A stretch of 37,341 nt of DNA, from IMG/VR virus record IMGVR_UViG_3300046328_000749, positions 1-37,341 of that record, one strand, 5' to 3'. The position numbers were made by a program, and so were the translations under genes. Below the pieces are notes generated by a model, which saw nothing but the letters and a program-made list of their open reading frames with translations, had not been told where the DNA came from and ran no database searches. Shown piece by piece: positions 31,658 through 37,341 of this stretch. This stretch comes from a virus. Within the stretch, counting starts at the first letter, position 1, and every line of letters begins with the position of its first letter.

Positions 31658-32248
31658 ATGCAAATGCGATGGCTAGACGAAGATAATAAAATTGCTGCCT
31701 TTAATGGCATCAATGGAGTCGACTCTATCTTTAGTTTAGTTAAAGATGTCGGAAGCATGGATCGGTACAAGTGGTTTGTTTCTGAAAGAAGAGGCACAAT
31801 GTATTTGCTAGAAAGAAAAGCAAATCATGATGGGCTAGCCGTTGTACTGCATGAAAATTTAGAGATATTGTTTAAAACAGTTTATCGTGAGTTTTTGAAT
31901 ACATTGGGCGAATCAGGATTTTCTCCAAGACCAAATTTTGTTATTGCAAATATTCAAAAGTATGAAGCATTTATGTCTCATCAAGATGTTAATCTTGACG
32001 AAGAAACTAATGTTTTAGCAGGATATGTTGCGATGTACTATCTAAATGATGATTTTGAAGGCGGAGAACTTTATTTTGACAAGCTTGGCTTATCGTATAA
32101 GCCAGTGGCTGGAGAAGTAGTCGTGTTTCCATATAACTTATGGCATAGGGTGAAGTCAGTTGAAGGCGGAGATAGATATACAGCGATGATACTTATAGAA
32201 AAATATATAGATAGCTCAGTTGCAAGTACGCCAGATCTTTGGCCGTAA
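31658..32248 (+). CDS. second 2OG-Fe(II) oxygenase
   Basis: 196 residues. Triad and 2OG-binding residues are complete: H108-x-D110 ('SHQDVNL'), H163 ('LWHRV') and R173 ('GDRYTAM'), with 'GYVAMYYLNDDFEGGELYF' between. This is the prolyl-hydroxylase-like type, related to but diverged from the gene at 11707 (both share 'YYxNDD(Y/F)xGGE'). It has the strongest promoter in the window and lies directly before tRNA-CAU. The substrate is unknown; the phage may hydroxylate a protein or sugar. Leaderless start, no ribosome site. Confidence 0.85.
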   Translation: MQMRWLDEDNKIAAFNGINGVDSIFSLVKDVGSMDRYKWFVSERRGTMYLLERKANHDGLAVVLHENLEILFKTVYREFLNTLGESGFSPRPNFVIANIQKYEAFMSHQDVNLDEETNVLAGYVAMYYLNDDFEGGELYFDKLGLSYKPVAGEVVVFPYNLWHRVKSVEGGDRYTAMILIEKYIDSSVASTPDLWP

Positions 32249-32254
32249 TATCGG

Positions 32255-32328
32255 GGAGCGGTAGCTTAGTTGGTTAAAGCCCCAAACTCATAATTTGGTA
32301 ATCGTCGGTTCGAGTCCGACCCGCTCTA
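32255..32328 (+). tRNA. tRNA with CAU anticodon (elongator Met or Ile)
   Basis: Full cloverleaf: acceptor GGAGCGG/CCGCTCT (one G-T pair), D arm GCTT/AAGC, anticodon stem CCAAA/TTTGG with loop CTCATAA (CAU at 32289-32291), five-base variable loop, T arm GTCGG/CCGAC with loop TTCGAGT. Discriminator A, then CA, no full CCA. It is not an initiator tRNA (normal first pair, no GGG/CCC in the anticodon stem). If the C34 is lysidine-modified it would read AUA, which is frequent in this AT-rich genome. Confidence 0.9.
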
Positions 32329-32346
32329 CAATTAAAAGGAGAAAAA

Positions 32347-32637
32347 ATGCAAGACCCTAAATCTTTAGATGATTATATTGCCATGGGTGCAGTAAACATT
32401 GAAGGCGTAAATAAGGATGGAGAATTTATTTTTTCTGTTTCAGAAAAAGCAAAAGACATGGCTCCTCTTTTATGGAAAGCTCATACAGAATACGTTGACA
32501 ATGTACTTATTGAGCTTTTAGAAAAAAATTTAATTAATGTTTCATATAATGAAAATTTAGAGGCATTTGTTGAGCTAAGCGACGATGGTAGGGCAATAGT
32601 AGAAGAGCTAGGCTTATACCCTTTGGATGACGAATAG
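32347..32637 (+). CDS. hypothetical protein after tRNA
   Basis: 96 residues with AAAAGGAG before the ATG. Mixed helix and strand: 'YIAMGAVNIEGVNKDGEFIFSVSEKAKDMAPLLWKAHTEYVDNVLIELLEKNLINVSYNENLEAFVELSDDGRAIVEELG', reminiscent of a winged-helix 'ELSDDG' wing but without a clear DNA-recognition helix. No Cys. Possibly a small regulator. Transcribed together with the upstream tRNA, as no promoter is visible between them. Confidence 0.5.
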   Translation: MQDPKSLDDYIAMGAVNIEGVNKDGEFIFSVSEKAKDMAPLLWKAHTEYVDNVLIELLEKNLINVSYNENLEAFVELSDDGRAIVEELGLYPLDDE

Positions 32638-32642
32638 CTTTA

Positions 32643-32651
32643 TGATATAAT
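32643..32651 (+). promoter_or_regulatory. extended -10 promoter for the micro-ORF/SGNH operon
   Basis: TGA-TATAAT with the -10 box at 32646-32651; TTGGAT at 32623-32628 is a possible -35 with 17-base spacing. The predicted start near 32658 leaves a leader with GGGAGAA (32665-32671) as ribosome site before ATG 32676. Confidence 0.6.
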
Positions 32652-32675
32652 GTATTTGTATTAAGGGAGAAGCTA

Positions 32676-32774
32676 ATGATTGCATTAAAATTTTATGTAT
32701 ATAAAATAATAAATTTAATTTTAATTAAGCTTAAATTAAAAAAAGATCACAAAAAATCAGGATTCATATATTAA
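32676..32774 (+). CDS. 32-residue basic amphipathic/membrane micro-protein
   Basis: ATG 32676 to TAA 32774 with a GGGAGAA ribosome site and a promoter just upstream. The peptide is 'MIALKFYVYKIINLILIKLK' followed by 'LKKDHKKSGFIY': one hydrophobic helix with lysines and a basic tail. It is co-transcribed with the SGNH pair and the carbamoyltransferase. It might be a leader peptide, a membrane micro-protein or toxin-like, but only the promoter/ribosome site argue for translation. Not recognised. Confidence 0.45.
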   Translation: MIALKFYVYKIINLILIKLKLKKDHKKSGFIY

Positions 32775-32775
32775 T

Positions 32776-33726
32776 ATGAAAAATGAAAAGTATGTCTTTA
32801 ATGTAGATGCCTACAAAAGCGAGCTTATATTTTTTAATGAGTTTAAGGTCTCTACAAGAATACAAGACGATATTATCCCAATAGAATATAACTACAACAG
32901 CCTAGGATACAGATCACCAGAATTTGTTGGAGATGAAGATCTAATGATACTTGGCTGCTCATATACAATGGGCGACGGAATGACTGAAGACTTTATGTGG
33001 GCTAACTTGCTTGCAAACAAAATGAACGCAAAGCACGTTAACCTAAGTCTTGGTGGAGACTCAATGGTTGGGCAGGTTACAAAAGCATTTCATTACTTTA
33101 AAACTTACGGACACCCTAAAGTAATTGTAGGGCTGTTTCCTTTATATAGAATGCCAATACCTACATTTATGGGAAACAATTTAGGAAGAAGATATATCAA
33201 TAGGCCAATAGAGAATGAAACGCTTATTCAAAATTGTAATTTAAAGCCAGGGCCTATTAGTAAATATGCAAAGCGTCCATTTGATGCAGAAGAAGTTTTA
33301 TCCCCAGAGGTTGCCATGTTTTATGGGCATACATTTATATCCATGCTTGAGCAATACTGCAAAACAAACAAAATAATTCTTTTGTGGAGCATTTGGGAAA
33401 ATTATGAGGATATATATAATCATTATAAGAATATCAATCCTGATTTTTATAAAAATTATCTTTACTTGAAATCAAATGAATGGCAGTTTGATTTTGAGAC
33501 ACACCAAGATTTATTAAAGATATGCAATTGTTTTGTGGGAGATAAAAATTGTGAATTTCATAACGATCCTACAGGTGCTATTAAATGTCATTTAGAGCAT
33601 AAAGATAACATTTTGTTTCATCGTGCAGCAGACATAAACAACGGGCTTGGACACTGGGGAATACATAGAAATATTCATATTGCAGAAGAGTTTTATGAAG
33701 AGCTAAAGTCAAGGAATGCGGTATGA
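32776..33726 (+). CDS. SGNH/GDSL-like hydrolase, paralogue 1
   Basis: 316 residues. The region 'LMILGCSYTMGDGM' is a GDS-like block I (GCSxT in place of GDS), 'NLSLGGDSMVGQ' is the block II/III Gly-Asn type, and the C-terminal 'GLGHWGIHRNIHIAEEFYEEL' could supply the D-x-x-H catalytic pair. This is the SGNH esterase/transferase fold. Phage members commonly stand next to glycan genes and are thought to add or remove acyl groups on sugars. Its neighbour at 33723 has the same layout and looks like a tandem duplicate. Substrate unknown; start is the first ATG, with no strong ribosome site. Confidence 0.7.
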   Translation: MKNEKYVFNVDAYKSELIFFNEFKVSTRIQDDIIPIEYNYNSLGYRSPEFVGDEDLMILGCSYTMGDGMTEDFMWANLLANKMNAKHVNLSLGGDSMVGQVTKAFHYFKTYGHPKVIVGLFPLYRMPIPTFMGNNLGRRYINRPIENETLIQNCNLKPGPISKYAKRPFDAEEVLSPEVAMFYGHTFISMLEQYCKTNKIILLWSIWENYEDIYNHYKNINPDFYKNYLYLKSNEWQFDFETHQDLLKICNCFVGDKNCEFHNDPTGAIKCHLEHKDNILFHRAADINNGLGHWGIHRNIHIAEEFYEELKSRNAV

Positions 33727-34628
33727 ACTCTAGATTTGATATCAAAAAAAATAATAACTTTAAATTAGTTTTACCAAACAGAGGTCATGAGTACGAGATT
33801 GATGGCGATTACTTAGAGCATAAAAATGTATCGTATAAAATAAACTCAAACGGTTACCGTGGTGAAGATATTGATGGAGTTTCCGACCTAATGACCCTTG
33901 GTTGCTCGTTTACATTTGGAGTTGGCTTGCCAGAAGAAAAGGTTTGGCCAAGCTTACTTGCAGAAAAAATGGGAATGTCTTTAGTAAATTTAGCTAGTCC
34001 TGGGGATTCGGCTATGGGTCAGATAAGAAAAGCTTTTGACTATTTTTCAATTCATGGACACCCTAAAGTAATAGTTTGCTTATTTCCTACACTTAGAATA
34101 GAAATTCCCATAAAGCCAGATCGTCTTTTCCCTAAAAATATGAGCAAAGATAACTATGACCCTATAGCAAAAATTGAGGTTAGAGTTAATGATAGTAAAT
34201 ACGCTAAGGCTCCATTTGATCCGTGTGAAATTTTAACCCCAGAGGTGCCATTTTATTATACACACATGATGATACGTATGCTTGAGCAGTACTGTGAATC
34301 ACACGGGATAAAATTAGTATGGTCTGTGTGGGAAGATTTCTATAAAGATGTTTATAGATTTGTTCAAGCAATTGATTTGAATGTTTATAAGAATTTTTGC
34401 GAGCTATCATTTTCTAAATGGAGTAGACAAATTGAAAATGGTGTCTTGAAGGAATATAAAAATCATGAGCTATCTGTTACCTGTCACAATGAATACCAAG
34501 ACGATTTCTTTTTTCATTCTGCATCGGATACGTTTCATGGAATAGATCAGACGCATGCTGGATTCCACAGGAATATACATATTTCAGAAGAATTTTATGA
34601 CTTTATTAAAAAAGATTTAAATGTCTAA
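33723..34628 (+). CDS. SGNH/GDSL-like hydrolase, paralogue 2
   Basis: 301 residues, ATGA overlap with paralogue 1. The same blocks appear in the same order: 'LMTLGCSFTFGVGLPEE', 'NLASPGDSAMGQIRKAFDYF', 'HGHPKVIVCLFPTLR', and the C-terminal 'HAGFHRNIHISEEFYDF'. The two proteins share these core motifs but differ in length and in the middle, so the duplication is old. They may form a pair acting on the same glycan. The gene overlaps the carbamoyltransferase by 8 bases. Confidence 0.7.
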   Translation: MNSRFDIKKNNNFKLVLPNRGHEYEIDGDYLEHKNVSYKINSNGYRGEDIDGVSDLMTLGCSFTFGVGLPEEKVWPSLLAEKMGMSLVNLASPGDSAMGQIRKAFDYFSIHGHPKVIVCLFPTLRIEIPIKPDRLFPKNMSKDNYDPIAKIEVRVNDSKYAKAPFDPCEILTPEVPFYYTHMMIRMLEQYCESHGIKLVWSVWEDFYKDVYRFVQAIDLNVYKNFCELSFSKWSRQIENGVLKEYKNHELSVTCHNEYQDDFFFHSASDTFHGIDQTHAGFHRNIHISEEFYDFIKKDLNV

Positions 34629-36078
34629 GCCTAGAGTTATAGCTGGAGTAAGCGAAGGTTTTCATGATGCATCATTTTGTATTATTTCAAATGGAAAAAT
34701 ATTGTACGCAGGCCATGCTGAAAGATATAGCAAGCTTAAAAATGATCCCGTCCTAAATAAAAATATAATAGACGATGCAATTCTTTCATCTGGCTTCACT
34801 CCTGATATTATTGCATACTATGAAAGCCCAGTATTAAAAAAAATAAGACTTAAGGTACATGGCGGGATCAATGATAGCCAAAGATACATTGATAAAAAAG
34901 TATTCCCAAGCGCAAAAAGAGTTAACGTTAGTCACCATAAATCTCATGCAGCAGCAGGCTACTATACGAGTAAATTTAATGATGCATGTATAGTTGTACT
35001 AGACGCTATTGGTGAGTTTAATACATCTACCATATGGGTTGGAGAAGATAGTAAATTAAAGAAGGTTTATTCTCAAAACTATCCAGTCAGCTTTGGTTTA
35101 TTCTATTCTGCTTTTACGCAGCTTTTGGGCTTAATGCCAAACCAAGAAGAATATATTATGATGGGAATGGCGGCCTACGGAGACTACAAAAAGCACTATG
35201 AAAAAGTAAATAAGTATTTTCCTTCAATAAATAATCAATCATATAATTTTCATAAGGGCATATCTGACTGGGGATCGATTGAATCAGAGCAGGATAAATT
35301 TGATATAGCTGCCTCAGTTCAAATGGTTTATAGGCAAAGATTAATTGAGTTTATGAGATTTGCAAGAGCCAAAACAGGCAAAGATAATTTAGTGTTTATG
35401 GGTGGATGCGCTTTAAACTCATCGGCAAATACTGCCCTATGGGACATATTCAATGATGTTTGGATAATGCCAAACCCAGGTGATGCTGGAAGCTCAATAG
35501 GTGCAGCAGCAGCTGTTTATGGAAAGCATTTAGATTGGGACGGTCCTTACCTAGGATATGATTTAAGTAACGTTTATCCAGAAGATGAGATAATCAATGC
35601 ATTGATTAACGACAAGGTTGCACCAGTTGCATCAGGCAAAGCAGAGTTTGGACCAAGAGCCTTGGGTAATAGATCAATCCTAGCTGATCCAAGAGATCCA
35701 GATATAAAAGACAAAGTAAATTTAATTAAACAAAGAGAGCTTTTTAGGCCATTTGCACCAGTTGTAATGGAGGAGTTTGCTCATGAGTGGTTCGATATGC
35801 CAGATAACTCTACAAGTCCATATATGCAGTACACATTTAAATGCTTAAGGCCAGAACTTATACCCTCTGTTGTTCATAAGGATGGGACTTCAAGAGTTCA
35901 AACAGTAAATAAGGAACAGCACCCAGGTCTATACAGCGTTCTCTCACGATGGAATGACATAACTGGAGTTCCAGTATTATTAAATACAAGTCTAAATATT
36001 AAAGGGCAGCCTTTACTAAATGACGAAAATGATATAAAATTATGGGAAGATTCATATAGTACAAAGATATGCAGATAG
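34621..36078 (+). CDS. NodU/CmcH-type carbamoyltransferase
   Basis: 485 residues, slightly shorter than the family's usual about 550-600. N-terminal 'GVSEGFHDASFCIISNGKILYAGHAERYSKLKND' (H15) and 'VSHHKSHAAAGYY' (H105, H106, H109) match the Kae1-like fold that binds carbamoyl-adenylate and Fe; 'VFMGGCALNSSANTALW', 'PNPGDAGSSIGAA' and the C-terminal 'FGPRALGNRSILADPRDP' are hallmark NodU motifs. 'FRPFAPVVMEEFAHEWF' and 'TGVPVLLNTSLNIKGQP' complete the domain. It moves a carbamoyl group from carbamoyl phosphate to a hydroxyl of a sugar or other small molecule. In this operon with two SGNH proteins it likely decorates a glycan or a modified base. The protein may end early relative to the family. 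Confidence 0.85.
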   Translation: MSKPRVIAGVSEGFHDASFCIISNGKILYAGHAERYSKLKNDPVLNKNIIDDAILSSGFTPDIIAYYESPVLKKIRLKVHGGINDSQRYIDKKVFPSAKRVNVSHHKSHAAAGYYTSKFNDACIVVLDAIGEFNTSTIWVGEDSKLKKVYSQNYPVSFGLFYSAFTQLLGLMPNQEEYIMMGMAAYGDYKKHYEKVNKYFPSINNQSYNFHKGISDWGSIESEQDKFDIAASVQMVYRQRLIEFMRFARAKTGKDNLVFMGGCALNSSANTALWDIFNDVWIMPNPGDAGSSIGAAAAVYGKHLDWDGPYLGYDLSNVYPEDEIINALINDKVAPVASGKAEFGPRALGNRSILADPRDPDIKDKVNLIKQRELFRPFAPVVMEEFAHEWFDMPDNSTSPYMQYTFKCLRPELIPSVVHKDGTSRVQTVNKEQHPGLYSVLSRWNDITGVPVLLNTSLNIKGQPLLNDENDIKLWEDSYSTKICR

Positions 36079-36081
36079 CTA

Positions 36082-36110
36082 TTGCCAAAACTGTAGCTTA
36101 ATGTTATTAT
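36082..36110 (+). promoter_or_regulatory. promoter for tRNA cluster
   Basis: TTGCCA at 36082-36087, 17-base spacer, TATTAT at 36105-36110 with TGT before it. The predicted start (about 36117) is just before tRNA-Arg at 36121, so the tRNAs have their own transcription, probably continuing into the Dps and endolysin genes. Confidence 0.65.
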
Positions 36111-36120
36111 ATGCATGTAA

Positions 36121-36192
36121 GCCTTCGTAGCTCAGAGGAAGAGCGGAACACTTCTAATGTTTAGGTCATAGGTTCGAATCCTATCGGGGGCA
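36121..36192 (+). tRNA. tRNA-Arg (UCU)
   Basis: Acceptor GCCTTCG/CGGGGGC (two G-T pairs), D arm GCTC/GAGC with a short seven-base loop, anticodon stem GAACA/TGTTT with loop CTTCTAA (UCU, 36153-36155), T arm ATAGG/CCTAT with TTCGAAT. Discriminator A, no encoded CCA. Decodes AGA, the main arginine codon of the tail genes. Confidence 0.9.
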
Positions 36193-36196
36193 CGAT

Positions 36197-36270
36197 GCGG
36201 ATGTTGCATATTGGTAGTGCCTCTGCCTTCCAAGCAGAAGGGGTGAGTTCGATTCTCATCATCCGCTCCA
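36197..36270 (+). tRNA. tRNA-Gly (UCC)
   Basis: Acceptor GCGGATG/CATCCGC, D arm GCAT/GTGC, anticodon stem TCTGC/GCAGA with loop CTTCCAA (UCC, 36229-36231), T arm GTGAG/CTCAT with TTCGATT, discriminator T and encoded CCA (36268-36270). It is the only tRNA here with a genomic CCA. Decodes GGA. Confidence 0.9.
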
Positions 36271-36271
36271 A

Positions 36272-36344
36272 GCCCCTATAGCTCAGATGGTAGAGCAATC
36301 GACTTTTAATCGATGGGTCGTAGGATCGATACCTACTGGGGGCA
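36272..36344 (+). tRNA. tRNA-Lys (UUU)
   Basis: Acceptor GCCCCTA/TGGGGGC, D arm GCTC/GAGC, anticodon stem ATCGA/TCGAT with loop CTTTTAA (UUU, 36305-36307), T arm GTAGG/CCTAC. The T loop is ATCGATA, with A where T54 normally is, which is uncommon. Discriminator A. Decodes AAA, abundant in this genome. Confidence 0.85.
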
Positions 36345-36355
36345 CAAAATAGAAA

Positions 36356-36364
36356 TGGTATAAT
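36356..36364 (+). promoter_or_regulatory. extended -10 promoter, leaderless, before Dps
   Basis: TGG-TATAAT with the -10 at 36359-36364, then six bases (AAGAAT) to ATG 36371. The ten-base core ATGGTATAAT is identical to that before 6112. No -35 and no ribosome site. Confidence 0.65.
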
Positions 36365-36370
36365 AAGAAT

Positions 36371-36826
36371 ATGGAAGCATTAATACAACAACTAAGACTA
36401 TTACAGTCAGGTACATTTATTTATTACACAAAGGCACATGGATACCACTGGAATGTAGAGGGAATTCTTTTTGAGCAGTTCCACTCAATGTTTAGTGATG
36501 TCTATGAGGATGCGTTTAGTGCAGTAGATGAATTTGCTGAATGGATTCGTTCATTCGGCGAAAAGGCAGTTTTTGATGTACAATCAATTTTTTCAGAATC
36601 AAATATAAGATACGATTTGGGAGCAGATGCGGTAAACCCAGTTCAAATGCTACAGTCGCTTCTTGTTTCTAATGAGCAACTTATATTAGATTTAAAAAGA
36701 GCATTTGAAGTAGCAGAGCTTGCTAATGAACAAGGCGTGGCAAACTTTTTTGCAGAAAGAATAACTGCACACGAAAAATGGAGATGGAAATTTACAGCAT
36801 CTCTTAAGTCAATCGTTAATAACTAA
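36371..36826 (+). CDS. dps: Dps-like ferritin (DNA protection protein)
   Basis: 151 residues, near the usual Dps length. 'HGYHWNVEGILFEQFHSMFSDVYEDAFSAVDEFAEWIRSFGE' carries H26, H38, D53 and E57, whose spacing equals H51, H63, D78 and E82 of E. coli Dps, the inter-subunit ferroxidase site. The four-helix bundle pattern continues to the C-terminus. No basic N-terminal tail is evident. It would store iron and detoxify peroxide, possibly protecting phage DNA. It starts leaderlessly right after the tRNAs and just before the endolysin, an unusual neighbourhood for a ferritin. Confidence 0.85.
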   Translation: MEALIQQLRLLQSGTFIYYTKAHGYHWNVEGILFEQFHSMFSDVYEDAFSAVDEFAEWIRSFGEKAVFDVQSIFSESNIRYDLGADAVNPVQMLQSLLVSNEQLILDLKRAFEVAELANEQGVANFFAERITAHEKWRWKFTASLKSIVNN

Positions 36827-36838
36827 TAGGAGAATAAA

Positions 36839-37341
36839 ATGGCAGCGGTACAAGGATCAGCAGCAAGACTAGTGGAAGTAGCACTAGGAGAAATTGGATA
36901 TATCGAAGGTCCAAAAGATAACGAAACAAAGTATGGAGCATTTACAAAGGCTAACTTCCAACCTTGGTGTGGAAGCTATGTCAACTGGTGCGGAAACGAA
37001 GCTGGAGTTAAACTCCCAAATACTGTTTATACGCCAGCAGGAGCACAGGCGTTTATGAAGGCTGGAACATGGCAGCCAGTAGAGACAGCAGCCCCAGCAG
37101 TTGGAGATATCTGTTATTTTGATTTCCCAAATGATGGCGTCGATAGAATTTCTCACGTAGGAATTGTTGTTGCAGTTAATGCAGATGGAACAGTTGATGT
37201 TGCAGAAGGAAATACTAGCCCCGATAAAAAGGGAGATCAGCGAAATGGCGGACAGGCATGTCTTAAGAATCGTGCATACAAAAAGAAGAATGGTTCAAAG
37301 CTTCGCAAGAGCCAGCCAGTATTCATTGTAGGATTTGGTCG
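36839..37341 (+). CDS. CHAP-domain endolysin, 3' truncated by window end
   Basis: Starts at ATG 36839 with TAGGAGAA at 36828-36834 upstream; 167 codons are visible before the window ends, so the C-terminus is unknown. The CHAP (cysteine/histidine amidohydrolase/peptidase) motifs are C44 ('FQPWCGSYVNW'), H106 ('RISHVGIVV') and E123/N125 ('VAEGNTS'). Such domains cut the peptide part of peptidoglycan in host lysis. A cell-wall-binding domain may follow outside the window. Basic residues follow ('KNRAYKKKNGSKLRKSQ'). It sits 12 bases after the Dps stop, so both are one operon. A tail-associated lysin is possible but less likely given position. Confidence 0.8.
   Translation, partial: MAAVQGSAARLVEVALGEIGYIEGPKDNETKYGAFTKANFQPWCGSYVNWCGNEAGVKLPNTVYTPAGAQAFMKAGTWQPVETAAPAVGDICYFDFPNDGVDRISHVGIVVAVNADGTVDVAEGNTSPDKKGDQRNGGQACLKNRAYKKKNGSKLRKSQPVFIVGFG

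Noticed and set aside
32220-32251. Separate promoter immediately before tRNA-CAU
   Set aside because: TTGCAA and TAATAT are present but 20 bases apart, too far for a good promoter; the tRNA may be read from the strong promoter at 31623.
32255-32328. tRNA-CAU gene as a phage attachment site
   Set aside because: It is a complete tRNA with a promoter and genes around it, and no integrase is seen; nothing indicates integration.

Overview
The window is a contiguous piece of a tailed double-stranded DNA phage genome. All recognised genes lie on the + strand, are tightly packed and often overlap by 1-14 bases (TAATG and ATGA junctions). The sequence is AT-rich. I infer an actinobacterial host, possibly one of the low-GC freshwater lineages. 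The reasons are the AT-rich composition, a DnaE-type polymerase in a phage replication module, and repeated leaderless promoters (a -10 box exactly 6 nt before the ATG), which are common in Actinobacteria. The host assignment is inference, not proof.

Layout. 1-13.5 kb is the tail module: the C-terminus of the tape measure protein, a distal-tail-like protein, two large baseplate/minor tail proteins, smaller tail proteins, a fibre with 'AITADKI'-type repeats, and an 876-residue FN3/Ig-like fibre that ends in an (Ile-Asn-Thr)n linker and an intein-like Hint domain. A 2OG-Fe(II) oxygenase, two coiled-coil proteins and two probable virion proteins follow. At 13.5 kb an inverted repeat, a promoter and a terminator separate tail genes from replication genes.

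13.6-26.5 kb is DNA metabolism: metallophosphoesterase, HTH and zinc proteins, DnaB-like helicase, DnaG-like primase, zinc-bearing SSB-like protein, DNA polymerase III alpha (DnaE), MazG-like pyrophosphohydrolase, RecA, a possible PD-(D/E)xK nuclease, a Cas4/RecB-like exonuclease and a RuvC-like resolvase. This looks like a nearly self-sufficient replication and recombination set.

26.5-29 kb carries a glycosyltransferase, a SAM methyltransferase, an NAD-dependent sugar epimerase and a DUF1599-like protein. 29-31.6 kb is the DNA packaging pair (candidate small terminase, large terminase). 31.6-36.1 kb is accessory: a second 2OG oxygenase, a CAU tRNA, a micro-ORF, two tandem SGNH-like paralogues and a NodU-type carbamoyltransferase. 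36.1-37.3 kb has three tRNAs (Arg-UCU, Gly-UCC, Lys-UUU), a Dps-like ferritin and the start of a CHAP-domain endolysin cut by the window end.

No integrase, repressor, portal or capsid gene is seen; head genes presumably lie outside the window. There is no gene-free stretch longer than 300 bases: the largest non-protein interval (36079-36370) is filled by a promoter and three tRNAs. The most unusual items are the Hint-terminated fibre with its expanded triplet linker, the set of geometrically identical leaderless promoters, the compact regulatory junctions at 13.5 and 18.7 kb, and the carbamoyltransferase/SGNH/sugar/oxygenase accessory set.
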